A stretch of 64,000 bases of DNA from JAVVHH01 sp963848035 (GCA_963848035.1 CAWKCD010000001.1:3286001-3350000), one strand, 5' to 3'; positions 26,937 to 37,537 are shown, numbered from the stretch's first letter. Made by a program: numbers and translations. The notes: generated by a model from the sequence alone, not told the origin.

Positions 26937-27068
26937 GACAAAGATCTCCTCAAATGCTTGCCGAAACAGCACGGAAACAGAACCATATACGCCGCAGGCC
27001 AGGACGCAAGCCGAGCTGACTACCGGTCGGCCGCCGGCTGCCGATCGCCGGCGACGGGCCCGAGCGTG

Positions 27069-29678
27069 TCAAATCGGCGTCGGCACGGTGTGTTTGGCAA
27101 GCCGCCCGTAGAGCCGCCCCAGCCCAATCAGCGTCAATCCCAAACCGAGGAACGACAACACCCGCCACAGGCCGGTGAGCCCCGCCATGTCGACCAGGAA
27201 GACCTTGGCGACGACCACGGCCATGACGGCCAACGCTGCGAGGCGGAGCGTCCGTCGCTCGCGAAGCAGCCCGGCCGCCATCAGGCCCACGGCGATCGCC
27301 ATCCACGCGCCCGACCACGCCCACAGCTCCCAATCCAGCACCGGCGTGTCGTTCAGTCCCATGGTGCCGGGATGGGCGATGTGACGCACTTCGAGGGTCA
27401 CCCATGCGAACCCGGCCGCGAACGCGTAACAAGCCAATATCGTCGCGATCCGCGACCGGCTTTCCAACTGCTGCCGGGCCCATAGCGCCAAGAGAGCCGG
27501 GAGCGCGTAGGTCGTCAGCAGCGCGTCCAGCACGGGCGGTCCGTCGACGCTCGTGCTGCCGTTCAGCGCCGGGTTGGCCAGGAGCAGCGCGAGCCCGCCA
27601 GCCAACGCCAATCCGCCCTGCGTCATCCAGCTCCAGCGCAACGACGCCCGTCCGTTCCGCCGATCGAGCCATAGCGAGAGGCAGGCAATGGTTGCGAGCG
27701 CAGACACCTGCAGCCCGGCTTCGGCAAAGGTGAAAACGTCCCGGCTGGGATAACCGCCGGTCGACCATTGCCGGATCTCCAACATCACCAGCGCCGTCAC
27801 GAATGCCGCGCAACCGATCTCGAGCACTGCGACCAGCCGGTCGTCCGCCCGCCGCCGGGCGAGCCGGGCGCCGAACCAGAACGCCCCGGCCCCTGCTGCA
27901 TACGCGAGCGCCCGCCCGTTCAGGACGGCGGACTGGCCGTCGACATAGTATAACACCTGCGTATTGAACAGCAGGCGTGCCAATGCGACGGCAGCCACCG
28001 CGAGGGCCACGCGCCGGAGCGGTGGGAGGTCTGCCGCCGCCTCGATCCAGACCAGCGCCGGCACGAGCAGAACCAAGGCGATCGTCAGCCACTGGGCCGT
28101 CAGCAGCATCGCGAAGGCGAGCGACAGGACAGCCGTCGCACCGGCCGCCAGTACGCCGACCGCCTGGATGCCGCGTCCGCGCCGGGCCGCGAGAGCCGCC
28201 AAGCCGACCAGCCCCGCCGCCGCGGCGAGGGTCACTGCGGCCCACGCCGCGTCCGGCTGGAACTGCCGCACGCGCGCGTAGCCCAACGCCAAAGCGAGGA
28301 CCGGGACCGCCGCCACGAACGACGCCCATGCCACCGGCCGGCGCAGCCACCATACGCCCGCGAACCCAGCGATCGCGAACACCGCACTCATTCCCGACAG
28401 CGTCGTCAGGAAGGGCTGCAGCGCGGCTGGGGTCCAGCTGCCCGGCAGGATCGCGACCACGCCACCCTGTCCGTTCCAGATCGGCTCGCCGGTCTGGCTC
28501 CAGATTGGCAGGTCCCAGAACGCCATCAGCACCAAGAACAAGCCAGCGGCCACCCAGGGAACCCCGACGAGGCGCTCCTCGCGCGCCGCCGCGGCCAAGG
28601 TGATCGGCGCGAGGAGGAGGACCGCGGCCCGTGTCGCCGTGTCCGGGGTCGCAAATGCGAGCAGCAGACCGGCAGCGCCGACCGCCAAGATCGGGATCCA
28701 GGCGAGCCGACGGCCCACCGGGCGCTCCAGCGCCTCCGCCGGCAACAGGGCCAGATGCAGCGCCACCAAAGCCGGCACGAACAGCGCCGGTACCCAGGCA
28801 TCGGCAGCCGGCACGGTCAGTGCGGCCAGCAAGACCCAAGCCGACGCGGCGATGGTGGTCGCCCAACCGAGCCACACCCATGCCGCGTATCGAACCGTCG
28901 CCAACGACGCGGCCGCGACGAACAGCAGATAGATAAACAATCCCGGCCAGGAGGGGGTGTCGCTCTCGACCAGCAGGGGCGTCATGAACGCGCCCACGAT
29001 GCCGACGGCGGCAACGAGTTGTCCGAGCCGCAGCGCGACGGCAAGTCCGGTCAGCGACGCAGCCGCCATCAGCACGAAGCCGGCCACGGGGGAGACGAGT
29101 GCGTAGAGCACGCTCGCCGCATAGGCGGCGCCGAACAGCATGACGACGCCGCCGGCGGCGAGCGCTGCCGGCGCCTGGTCGGCGAACCGAAGTCCGATTA
29201 CCGGCCGTCGAGCCGATCGGAACCCGAGCCCGATCAACCCGGCGCCGAGCGCTGCCAGCCCGAAGCATCGCACCGCAGGCCCCAACCAGCCTTCTTCGGC
29301 CGCGTATCGGATCAGGAACACGCCCGCCAGTAGGAGCGTGGCGGCTCCGAGCCACACGCCCCAGCGCGCGGTTATCAGCTCCTCGAGCTCTGCTTTCCGG
29401 CCAGGCGCGACTGCTGGCGCCGGGTCCTCCGTTGGCACGGTGTAGAGATCGTCGACGGTCGCGATTGGAGCTTCGGCGACCGGGGTATCGGCGACGACCG
29501 GTTGCGAGAACGGGGCCGTTGCCGGCGATGCGGCAGTCATCCGCTCGAGCTGCATCCGCACCGTCCGCAACTCCCGCAGGGCACGCCCGGCGCGGAAGAA
29601 GCCGATGATGCCCGCTAGCCACCCGCCTACGCTGATCAGGAGAAGAAGCAGGAGCCCGGGAATGACGTCGTCGAACAT
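27069..29678 (-). CDS. DUF2339-family multi-pass membrane protein
   Basis: Large integral membrane protein, 869 residues from ATG 29678 (GGAG 12 bases upstream). After a first anchor (IPGLLLLLLISVGGWLAGIIGFF) comes a short coiled region (RALRELRTVRMQLERMTA) and a linker rich in Ala, Pro and Val. The conserved DUF2339 core begins with ELEELITARWGVWLGAATLLLAGVFLIRYA (residues about 120-150) and then runs as some two dozen hydrophobic helices to the end. Function unknown; relatives are described only as predicted membrane proteins. It stands alone. Confidence 0.85.
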   Translation of the reverse strand: MFDDVIPGLLLLLLISVGGWLAGIIGFFRAGRALRELRTVRMQLERMTAASPATAPFSQPVVADTPVAEAPIATVDDLYTVPTEDPAPAVAPGRKAELEELITARWGVWLGAATLLLAGVFLIRYAAEEGWLGPAVRCFGLAALGAGLIGLGFRSARRPVIGLRFADQAPAALAAGGVVMLFGAAYAASVLYALVSPVAGFVLMAAASLTGLAVALRLGQLVAAVGIVGAFMTPLLVESDTPSWPGLFIYLLFVAAASLATVRYAAWVWLGWATTIAASAWVLLAALTVPAADAWVPALFVPALVALHLALLPAEALERPVGRRLAWIPILAVGAAGLLLAFATPDTATRAAVLLLAPITLAAAAREERLVGVPWVAAGLFLVLMAFWDLPIWSQTGEPIWNGQGGVVAILPGSWTPAALQPFLTTLSGMSAVFAIAGFAGVWWLRRPVAWASFVAAVPVLALALGYARVRQFQPDAAWAAVTLAAAAGLVGLAALAARRGRGIQAVGVLAAGATAVLSLAFAMLLTAQWLTIALVLLVPALVWIEAAADLPPLRRVALAVAAVALARLLFNTQVLYYVDGQSAVLNGRALAYAAGAGAFWFGARLARRRADDRLVAVLEIGCAAFVTALVMLEIRQWSTGGYPSRDVFTFAEAGLQVSALATIACLSLWLDRRNGRASLRWSWMTQGGLALAGGLALLLANPALNGSTSVDGPPVLDALLTTYALPALLALWARQQLESRSRIATILACYAFAAGFAWVTLEVRHIAHPGTMGLNDTPVLDWELWAWSGAWMAIAVGLMAAGLLRERRTLRLAALAVMAVVVAKVFLVDMAGLTGLWRVLSFLGLGLTLIGLGRLYGRLAKHTVPTPI

Positions 29679-29914
29679 GCGGGCAGCTCCGATGGCCACG
29701 GGAACGCAACGGTGTCGGCCGATCACCCCAAGTGGAGATCACTCCAAAGGCTGGGTCGCCGCAACCAGGGTCGTCGGATTGGCGATCGAGGTCCGCCGTG
29801 GCAGCCTTGCCCAGATGAGACGCACCCATTCACGCCGCGGTTTCGGCTTTCCGGCCGACGCGGTCCAGCCTGTCGCCGGCGTCGCTCCGGGCGCGCGCGT
29901 TCGGGGTTAGCAGG

Positions 29915-30865
29915 GTGCGGTTCCTGTGCGGCCGGTTGGCCGGGATCCTGGCGACCACGGTCGTGCTGTCGTTCGTGGTGTTCGCGCTGATCGGCCTCAT
30001 GCCCCGCGATCCGACGGACATGCTGGCCAACGAGAATCCGGGTCTGACGCCCGAGCAGATCGCCCATCTGCGGGCGCTGTTTGGCGCGGACCAGCCGATC
30101 GCGCTGCGGTGGTGGCATTGGCTGGCACGGGCGGTGACCGGCGGATTTCGGCTACTCGAGGATGCAGTCGCGACCGGTGCTGGAGGTGCTTGGGCCGGCC
30201 TTGGCGAACACGGTGCTGCTGATGGGGATCGTGTTCGTGCTGACGACGGTGATCGCGGTGCTGGGCGGGGTGATGGCGGCGGTGTTCCGGGGGCGGTGGC
30301 CGGACCGGGCGATCAACCTGGCGGCATATCTCGGGATCTCGATGCCGGTGTTCTGGTTCGGGCTGATGCTGATCTACGTGTTCGCGGTTTGGCTGCACTG
30401 GCTGCCGGCGGGCGGGATGCCGGGGGCGGGGGCTGGTTGGCGCGACTGGGCGGCGCATCTGGCGTTGCCGGTGGCCGCACTCGTGGTGTTCGACGTGGGC
30501 GGGCTGCTGCGGTTCGCGCGGTCGGCGATGCTCGAGGCGCTCGGGCAGGATTACATCCGGACGGCGCGGGCGAAGGGGTTGCGCCCGGCGCGGGTGGTGC
30601 TGGTGCACGCGTTGCGCAATGCGTCTGATCCCGGTGGCGACGCTTGTGGCGCTGGGCTTCGGCCATCTGTTCTCGGGCGCGTTGATCACGGAGAGCATGT
30701 TCGGCTGGGCGGGGATGGGGCGGCTGATCCTCGATGCGATCATGAACAACGATTACAACCTCGCACTGGTCTGTCTCCTGTTCGCGACCGTGACGATCCA
30801 GACTGGCGAACCTGCTGGCGGACATGGCGTATGCGTGGCTCGATCCGCGGATACGGCTGCAGTGA
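29915..30865 (+). CDS. Peptide-type ABC transporter permease (DppB class), three frameshifts
   Basis: Inner-membrane permease recognisable along its whole length but broken three times. GTG start at 29915 gives RFLCGRLAGILATTVVLSFV and the DppB-typical PTDMLANENPGLTPEQI. Breaks: near 30142 (GDFGYSRMQSRPVLEVLGPAL resumes), near 30624 (HALRNA then LIPVATLVALGFGHLF) and at about 30802 (TVTIQ then LANLLADMAYAWLDPRIRLQ). All three fit one extra base each, and the joined protein is 315 residues, the normal size. Three real mutations all of one kind in an otherwise conserved gene would be surprising; sequence error is the simpler reading. The stop overlaps the next gene. Confidence 0.75.
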
Positions 30866-31731
30866 GGCGGCGGGTCGATCGGGTGGCGGTAGCGGCGGCC
30901 GTCGTCGTGGCCGCGCTGGCCGGGCTGTGCCTGCTGGCGCCGGCGTACGAGGCGTGGTGGCAGGTGTCGGGGGTGGAGACGGATCTGCTGGGGCGGTTCG
31001 ATCCGCCGTCGGCGACGCATCCGCTGGGAACGGACGATGCCGGGCGGGACGAGCTGGCGCGGCTGCTGCATGGGGGACGGGTGTCGCTGCTGGTCGGCGT
31101 GGTCAGCGCGCTGGGGGCGAGCTTGCTGGGCACGGCGGTGGGCGCGGGGGCCGGGTATGCGGGCGGGCGGGCGGATGCGGTGGCGATGCGGCTGACCGAC
31201 CTGGTCATCTCGCTGCCGGCACTGCCGCTGCTGATCGTCCTGGCGGCGCTGGACTTGCATAAATTGGGCGTGCCGGAAGCGGCGATCCGCGACGGGAGCG
31301 CGGCGGTCTGGCGGATCGCGCTGATCCTGATGCTGCTGGGATGGACCGGCGTGGCGCGGCTGGTGCGGGCGCAGACGCTGGCGCTGCGGGAGCGCGAGTT
31401 CGTGGAGGCCGCGCGGGCGACGGGGGCGGGAACGGCGCGGATCCTCGGGCGCCACATCGTGCCGAACGCGCTGTCGCCGGTGATCGTGGCGACGACGTTG
31501 GGGGTGGGGCGGGCGATCCTTGCGGAGAGCGCGCTGAGCTTTCTCGGCGTGGGCATCCAGCCGCCGGCGACGAGTTGGGGCGGGATGCTGAACAATGCGC
31601 AGGAGTTGGTGAACGATGCGCCGTTGCTGGCGCTCTGGCCGGGCTTGCTGATCCTGGTGGTGGTGGTGTGCGTCAACCTGCTGGGCGACGGGCTGCAGGC
31701 GGCGCTGGACCCTCGACGGTCTAGTCCTTGA
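30862..31731 (+). CDS. Peptide-type ABC transporter permease (DppC class)
   Basis: Intact 289-residue permease; GTG start overlaps the stop of the preceding permease (GTGA). Features: N-terminal anchor VDRVAVAAAVVVAALAGLCLLAPAYE, DPPSATHPLGTDDAGRDELAR, coupling loop EREFVEAARATGAGTARILGRHIVPNA and the end VNLLGDGLQAALDPRRSSP. No ATPase gene follows; the only candidate binding protein is the truncated gene that converges on it, with stops overlapping by 11 bp. Confidence 0.92.
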   Translation: MRRRVDRVAVAAAVVVAALAGLCLLAPAYEAWWQVSGVETDLLGRFDPPSATHPLGTDDAGRDELARLLHGGRVSLLVGVVSALGASLLGTAVGAGAGYAGGRADAVAMRLTDLVISLPALPLLIVLAALDLHKLGVPEAAIRDGSAAVWRIALILMLLGWTGVARLVRAQTLALREREFVEAARATGAGTARILGRHIVPNALSPVIVATTLGVGRAILAESALSFLGVGIQPPATSWGGMLNNAQELVNDAPLLALWPGLLILVVVVCVNLLGDGLQAALDPRRSSP

Positions 31732-32985
31732 CGGCCCAGTCCTCGATCCAGCCGGTTGCGACACCATAACGTTTCGGATCGGCGACGCCGGTCAGCCAAG
31801 TGGGGACGATATCGGTGAAGACGGTGAAGAAGAGCGGGATCTCTGGGAGGAGTTCGGCGTAGCGGTCGAGGATGGTGCGCCAGAGCGCGCCGCGCTTCTG
31901 CGGGTCGAGCTCGGTGCGCGCGGCCTGCAGTGCCGCATCCATCTGGGGATCGCGGAGACCGGAATAGTTGAGGCCGGTCCAGTTGTTGGCTTCGGTGGGA
32001 ATGTATCGGCTCTCGAAGTAGCTGCTCGGGACGTAGTCGAGCGGCATGTCGGTCTGGAATTGGACGATGCCGGTGAACTGGCGGCGGCGCAGGCTCTCGC
32101 CGAACATGACCCGGGGCGGCTGGTTGTGGATCACCAGCTCGATGCCGACGGATTTGAACGAGGATTGCACCACTTGCTGCACCAATTCGCGCATGCGGTT
32201 TCCCGCCGTGGTGACGTAGTCGAGCGAGAAGCGGTCGCCGTCGGGGCTGACGAGGATACCGTCGGGGCCGGGCTTGAAGCCGGCTTGGGCGAGGAGGGCT
32301 TTGGCCTTGGCCGGGTCGTAGGGGAAGGTGGGCGTGGCTTTGTCCCACGGCGATTGGGAGGGATGGAGGAAGCTGAGCGCGGGGTCGACCTTGCCGGCGA
32401 ACAGGCGCGTGGTGATGGCGGTGCGATCCACGGCCATCGACATCGCCCGGCGAACGCGCGGATCGGCCAGCAGCTTGTTGTCGAGGTTGAGCGCGAAATG
32501 CTCGTAGGAGCCGGGCTGCGGCAGGAAGCTGACGGTGAAGCGGTCGGCGTCGCGGCCCTTTGCGAGGCCGATGATCTGGTCGAGGGTGAGGCCGAGCATG
32601 CCCGGCGCGACGGCCTGCACGTCGCCGGCGAGGAGGTTGGCCTGCAGCGCGGCGTTGTTGCCGACGAGGCGCATCGTGACCTCGCGGAAGGCGGGTTTGG
32701 GGCCGGGCCAATGGGGGTTGGGCGCCAGGGTCACGGTCTGGTTGGGCGTGAACTGGGTGAGGCGATAGGGGCCCATCCAGAGGCCGGGGGTCTCGGGCGC
32801 GCGGTTGTAGGCGGAGTGCTGGCCGTAATCGAGCGGGTCCTTTGCCTCGGCGAAGATGGATCCTTCGATGTGTTCCGGCAGCGGATAGGCGATCTGGCGG
32901 TCGAAATCGTAGCGGATCTCCTTGAGCACGACGCGGACGGTGCGCTCGTCCACGGCTTGGACGGACTCGACGCTCTCCGGCGGCG
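31721..32985 (-). pseudogene. Peptide-type ABC substrate-binding protein, 5' end missing
   Basis: About 420 C-terminal residues of an SBP_bac_5 protein are intact: VQAVDERTVRVVLKEIRY, PETPGLWMGPYRLTQF, DPRVRRAMSMAVDRTAITTRLF and the end YGVATGWIEDWAVKD. The first 100 or so residues, including the signal peptide and the usual YTFKLR-type segment, are absent; upstream of residue PPESV the sequence abruptly becomes the opposite-strand gamma-glutamyltransferase gene. The open frame continues as antisense, so no start or secretion signal can be assigned. Probably the binding protein of the adjacent permease pair. Confidence 0.8.
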
Positions 32986-32986
32986 C

Positions 32987-34450
32987 GAGCCGAGCGCGTC
33001 GGGGATCGGCGGTGGCGCGATCCTGCTGCTGGCCGGGGCGGGGGGCGTGCGGGCGTTCGAGGGGATCTCCGCGGCGCCGTCGCGGGTGACCGACCGGCTG
33101 ACGCGGGATTTCGACGGACGGACGATCCCCGCCGACCGCGTCACGTTCGGCGGACGGACGGTCGGCGTGCCGGGGGCGTTGCGGGCGCTGGAGTTGGCGC
33201 ATCGAGCCGCCGGGCGGCTGCCCTGGGCGCGCTTGTTCGCGCCGGCGGTCGAAGCGGCGGAGGCGGGGGTGCCGGTGTCGCCGCATTTGACTGCCAAGCT
33301 GGGTGAGGCGCCGCTGATGCGGGGCGAGACGCTGGCGTCGACGCTGTGGTGTGCCGGGGGGCGGGTCCTGCCGGTGGGCAGCGTGTTCCGCAATCCGGCG
33401 CTGGCGGCGACGTTGCGGCTGATCGCGGAAGGCGGGGCGGACGCGTTCTACAGCGGCCCGTTGGCGGAGCGGATCGTCGCGGCGGCGGCGGCGGATCTGT
33501 TCCCCGGCACGCTGTCGCTGGCCGATTTGGCGGCCTACCGCGCGGTCGAACGCGCGCCGGTGCGCTTCGCGTTCAACGGATGGCAGGTGGTGACCGGGCC
33601 GCCGCCGGCGATGGGCGGGACGGCGGTCGGGCAGATCCTCGGCATGGCGGCGCGGCTGGGGGTGACGACGCTGCCGGAGACGCCGACGAAAGAGGTGCTG
33701 CACGTGCTGGCGGAGTGTGGCCGCGTCGCGCGGGCGGACCGTGCCATCTTCGGCGACCCGGAGGCGATGACCCACGCGCCGGAGGCGGCGCTCGATGGCG
33801 CGTATCTCGACACGAGGGCGCGGCTGATCGATCGGCGGCGCGTGGCGCCCTCCTATATGCCGGGGCTCGGGCCGGAGGCGGCGGATCGGACGCTGGGCGG
33901 GAGCATGACGAGCCATCTGGCGATCGCCGACGGGTTCGGCAACGTCGTTTCGATGACGACGACGATCAACAAGAATTTCGGCAGCAACGTGTCGGTTGGC
34001 GGTTTCTACTTGAACGACGTCATGACCAACTTCTCCGATCCGCCGACGCAGAGCGGGGTCGTGCTGGCGAACGCTTTGGCGCCGGGCCGGCGGCCGCGGA
34101 CGACGTTCGCGCCGACGCTGGTGCTGGATGCGGCCGGGCGGGTGATCGCGGCGATCGGCGCCGGCGGCGGCCATCGGATCATCGGGTTCGTGGCGAACTT
34201 TCTGCTACGGTTGGCCGGCGGCGAGCGCGATCCGCAGGCGATGCTCGGGGCACCGCATGCGCTGAACTGGCACGGGATCACCGAGGTCGAGACGGCGTGG
34301 AGCGCGCAGGCGGCGGCGCTGGCTGCGGACGGGCATTACGTGATCCGCCGGCGGATGGACGCGGGGGCGCAGGCTCTGGTGTTCGCGGATGACCAGGTGC
34401 TGGCCGGCGCCGATCCGCGGCGGGATGGGATGGCGATGGCGGCCTGGTGA
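32987..34450 (+). pseudogene. Gamma-glutamyltransferase-like protein, 5' end missing
   Basis: About 487 residues of a GGT-family Ntn-hydrolase are readable, beginning abruptly at EPSASGIGGGAILLL, which in complete proteins lies some 70 residues in. Preserved parts: VGVPGALRALELAHRAAGRLPW, the autocleavage site SMTSHLAIADGFGNVVSM with the nucleophilic Thr, GGFYLNDVMTNFS and the GGGHRIIGFVANFLL end region. The signal peptide and first strands are gone. The usual Arg of the gamma-glutamyl carboxylate pocket (FRE in E. coli) reads FEG here, so even the full gene may be a divergent member. No start codon fits. It directly abuts the truncated binding-protein gene head to head. Confidence 0.8.
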
Positions 34451-34457
34451 GATCGTT

Positions 34458-36563
34458 TCATGGGCGCTTGCCGTGGTCGGACGCGATGAAGAGCGCGTCG
34501 ACGATGCGGACGTCACCGGTGCCGGGCTGGACGAGGATGGGGTTGAGATCGGCCTCGGCGAGGGTGTCGGCGAGGTCTGCAGCAAGGTTGGAGAGGTTGA
34601 CCAGCGCCGTGGTGAGGCGGCCGAGATCGGTTCGCGGCAGCAGGTTGCGGTAGCCGTCCAGGCGTGTGCCGAGCCGGGTCTGGCGGATCATGTCGGCGGC
34701 TTCGGCCGGCGTGACCGGGCTGAGACCGAAGGCGCGGTCCTGGTAGAGCTCGATCAGCGTGCCGCCGCTGCCGATGATCGACAGGGCGCCGAATGGCGGG
34801 GCCGCTTTGACGCCGGCCATGGCTTCGACCCAACCGGTCAGCTGCTCCTGCAACTCGTAGCCCTCGATGACGGCGCTGGGGCGAGCGGCTCGGACGTTGC
34901 GCTCGATGGCGGCGATGGCGTTGCGGAGCGCCGCATCGTTGGCGATGCCAAGCTGGACTGCGCCGATCTCGGAACGATGCGGAATGTCCGGTGAGAGGAT
35001 CTTCACCACCAGCGGATAGCCGATCGCGGCTGCGCGCAGCACGGCTTGTCGGCGGTCTGCACGGTTGCGGTGCGGACGAAGGGGAGCTCGTAGGCCTCGA
35101 GTAGGCGCTTGGTCAGGGCGGCGGAGAAGCGGACCTTGGTGTGCGGCGATCTCTTCGTGGAGCCTGGATCGGGGGCGGCCGGCGAGGCGGCGGGGTTCGG
35201 CGACGCGGGCTCCCCACGCGCCGAGGCAGCGCATGGCGGCCAGCGCGGGACGCAGGCCGCGCAGCAGGGGGATGGCGGTGCCGTCGAGCGTGGCCTTGAT
35301 GTCGGGATGGAGCGCTTCGCCGGACGAGGAGACGACGACGATGGGTTTGGTCGTGCGCTCGCCGAGCTCGGCGACGTTTCGGCACTGGCCGACATAGCGG
35401 GCGAGGCTGCGCCAGGCGAGCGAATGCTGCGCGTCCTGAAGGACGAAGACGATGTCGGTGCCGGGGTCGGCGGCGATGACTTCGAGCGCCTCGGCTTCGC
35501 GGCGGGTGCCGACCGCGGCGACGGAGGCGCCGAAATCGATCGGGTTGATGCCGTCGATCCCTGGCAGCAGGGCGCGGAGCGCCGACGAGGTGGCTTCGGT
35601 GAAGGTGGCGAGCGGCGTCGCGGTGGCGTCGGCGAGGTCGCAGGTGAGGGCGGCTTCGCCGCCGGAGATGCCGGCGATGCCGATGCGCGCGCCGCTCGGG
35701 CGGGCGGTGGTGATGGCGAAGGTCTCGAGTGCGGCGACGAGTTCGTCGTAGTCCTGCACGGTCGGGATGGCGTGGCGGCGGAAATAGGCCGAGGTGGCGT
35801 CGCGGCTGCTGATCAGGGCGCCGGTGTGCGCGAGGGTGGCGAGGGCGCCGAGGTCGGATTGGCCGACTTTGAGGACGACGACGGCTTTGCCGTTGGCGTG
35901 GGCGCGGTCGACGGCGTCGGCGAAACGGTCGGGGTCGGGGATCGCTTCGATGACGAGGCCGATGACGGCGGTGGCGGGATCGGCGGCGAGGTGGTCGAGG
36001 AAGTCGGCGGCGGTGAGGCGGAACTGGCTGCCCGAGGTGATGACCTTGGAGAAGCCGACATCGGTGGAGTTCATCACGGAGATGGCGGCGGAGCCGGATT
36101 GGGCGACGAGGGCGGCGCGGCCGGGCCGCAGGCGGGCCGACGGGATCGCGGTGTAGAGCGGGATGGCGTCGGTGAGGTTGAGCAGGCCCATGCAGTTGGG
36201 GCCTTGCAGCAGGAGTTGGCTGGTGCGGGACCAGTCGCGCAGGGCGGCGTCCTCTTCGGGGGAGAAGCCGCTGGACATGACGATGGCGGTGGCGACGCCC
36301 TGGGTCTCGAGCGCTCGAAGGGCGGGCAGGACGCCGGGGGCGGGGACGGAGATGATCGCGGTGTCGACGCCCGGTGGCAGGGCTTCGATGGCGGGGAGAG
36401 CGGCGTAGGATTCGATCTCGGGGGCGGTGGGATGGATGGGGTAGACGGCGCCCTGGTAATCGACGGCGCGCAGGTTGGTGACGACGACGTTGCCGTTATT
36501 CTTGCGGGTGGCAGAGGCGCCGAGGATCGCGACGCTGGCGGGGCGGATCAGGCGGTCAAGCAA
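34458..36563 (-). CDS. ADP-forming acetate/acyl-CoA synthetase family protein, two compensating frameshifts
   Basis: About 701-residue NDP-forming acyl-CoA ligase: reversible acyl-CoA + ADP + Pi = acid + CoA + ATP. Order: CoA-binding Rossmann domain (RPASVAILGASATRKNNGNV at the start), succinyl-CoA-ligase-like domains (LLQGPNCMGLLNLTDAIPLY) and a C-terminal ATP-grasp domain (GYPLVVKILSPDIPHRSEIGAV, then FGLSPVTPAEAADMIRQTRLG). The stretch from about 35142 to 35045 is in another frame (KVRFSAALTKRLLEAYELPF): one apparent extra and one missing base cancel. Last gene of the six-gene operon, overlapping the amidohydrolase by 8 bp. Confidence 0.82.
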   Translation of the reverse strand: MLDRLIRPASVAILGASATRKNNGNVVVTNLRAVDYQGAVYPIHPTAPEIESYAALPAIEALPPGVDTAIISVPAPGVLPALRALETQGVATAIVMSSGFSPEEDAALRDWSRTSQLLLQGPNCMGLLNLTDAIPLYTAIPSARLRPGRAALVAQSGSAAISVMNSTDVGFSKVITSGSQFRLTAADFLDHLAADPATAVIGLVIEAIPDPDRFADAVDRAHANGKAVVVLKVGQSDLGALATLAHTGALISSRDATSAYFRRHAIPTVQDYDELVAALETFAITTARPSGARIGIAGISGGEAALTCDLADATATPLATFTEATSSALRALLPGIDGINPIDFGASVAAVGTRREAEALEVIAADPGTDIVFVLQDAQHSLAWRSLARYVGQCRNVAELGERTTKPIVVVSSSGEALHPDIKATLDGTAIPLLRGLRPALAAMRCLGAWGARVAEPRRLAGRPRSRLHEEIAAHQGPLLRRPDQAPTRGLRAPLRPHRNRADRRQAVLRAAAIGYPLVVKILSPDIPHRSEIGAVQLGIANDAALRNAIAAIERNVRAARPSAVIEGYELQEQLTGWVEAMAGVKAAPPFGALSIIGSGGTLIELYQDRAFGLSPVTPAEAADMIRQTRLGTRLDGYRNLLPRTDLGRLTTALVNLSNLAADLADTLAEADLNPILVQPGTGDVRIVDALFIASDHGKRP

Positions 36564-37458
36564 GGCGGAAGAACCGTTTGGCGTTGCCGTAGAGCCATTT
36601 CTCGATGACGGCGGTCTTGAGCGGCAGGGCTTCGTATTCGGCGATCAGGGTTTCGTAGGGAACGCCGAACGCTTCCTGGGAGAGGCCGGTCATGATTTTG
36701 TCCTGCAGCAGCGTGTTGCCGTATTGCAGGAACATGTCCCAGCCGCTGCCGGGCGTGGCGAAGTGGCGGGGACGGTGGGAGCCGGTGTCGGCGTAGAGGT
36801 TGGGGTGGCGGCGGAGCAGGCCGACGGTCTCGTTGACCCAGGGCCAGCCGCTGAGCCCGGCGACGATGCGCAGTTCGGGGAAGTCCATCGCGACCTGGTC
36901 GAGATGGCGCGGGTGGCCGAGGTCGTAGGGGCGGTCGTTGGCATAGTTCATTGCGGTGTAGATGCGCAGCGGCAGGTCGAGCTCGCAGCATTTGGCGTAG
37001 AGCGGGTAGTAGCGGCGGTCGCTGGCGGGGATCATGTTGTAGAGCGAGGAGACGCGCAGGCCGCCCATGCCCCGCTCGCGCACGAGGCGCTCGAATTCGC
37101 GGACGCCGCGCATGCCGTCATGCGGGCTGAGGTTGGCCATGGCGATGAAGCGGCCGGGATGGGCCTGGGCGATGTCGGCGATCATCTCGTTGGGGCCGCG
37201 GATGACGCCGACCTCGATGCCGGCCTCGTCGAGGCGGGCGACGAAGGCGTCGACGGACAGGCCGTGATGGGCGGAGGGTTCCGTTTCGCCGGCGCGTTTG
37301 GTGAAGATGGATTGATAGTTGTCGAAGCCGTGGCCGGGCAGGGGGTCGAGGCGTTCGGGGTCGCCGTAGCCGGGCGGGTGGTTGAGGGTCGGCGATTTGC
37401 GGGGGACGCCGTTCTCGTCGGGCGGGAGGTCGCATTCGAGATCGATGATCTTGCGCAT
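36556..37458 (-). CDS. Amidohydrolase-family (amidohydrolase 2, TIM-barrel) protein
   Basis: Metal-dependent hydrolase or decarboxylase of the amidohydrolase-2 group, 300 residues. The N-terminal strand MRKIIDLECDLPPDENGVPR has Asp/Glu rather than the classical HxH, and further conserved parts are FIAMANLSPHDGMRGVREFERL, RIYTAMNYANDRPYDLGHPRH and the C-terminal KWLYGNAKRFFRL typical of the group (GNAxRL). I prefer ATG 37458 because relatives begin there, although no ribosome-binding site is seen; an upstream TTG at 37494 is the alternative. Sits between the permease and the acyl-CoA synthetase genes. Confidence 0.82.
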   Translation of the reverse strand: MRKIIDLECDLPPDENGVPRKSPTLNHPPGYGDPERLDPLPGHGFDNYQSIFTKRAGETEPSAHHGLSVDAFVARLDEAGIEVGVIRGPNEMIADIAQAHPGRFIAMANLSPHDGMRGVREFERLVRERGMGGLRVSSLYNMIPASDRRYYPLYAKCCELDLPLRIYTAMNYANDRPYDLGHPRHLDQVAMDFPELRIVAGLSGWPWVNETVGLLRRHPNLYADTGSHRPRHFATPGSGWDMFLQYGNTLLQDKIMTGLSQEAFGVPYETLIAEYEALPLKTAVIEKWLYGNAKRFFRLA

Positions 37459-37537
37459 GCGGAAGAGGTTCGTTCGCGGACTGACGGTCGTCAATGGCCG
37501 AGTTGGCGGAGGTCGCGGGTGAAGGAGCGGTTGGGCA

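Noticed and set aside
26950..29829. A 959-codon open frame overlapping the DUF2339 gene in another frame of the minus strand
   Set aside because: It is rich in Arg, Gly and Ala with no domains and only mirrors the high-GC codon pattern of the real membrane-protein gene.
35109..36608. A 499-codon plus-strand open frame of Gly, Asp, Glu and Val
   Set aside because: Antisense to the acyl-CoA synthetase gene; composition is typical of antisense frames in GC-rich genes and no conserved motif is present.
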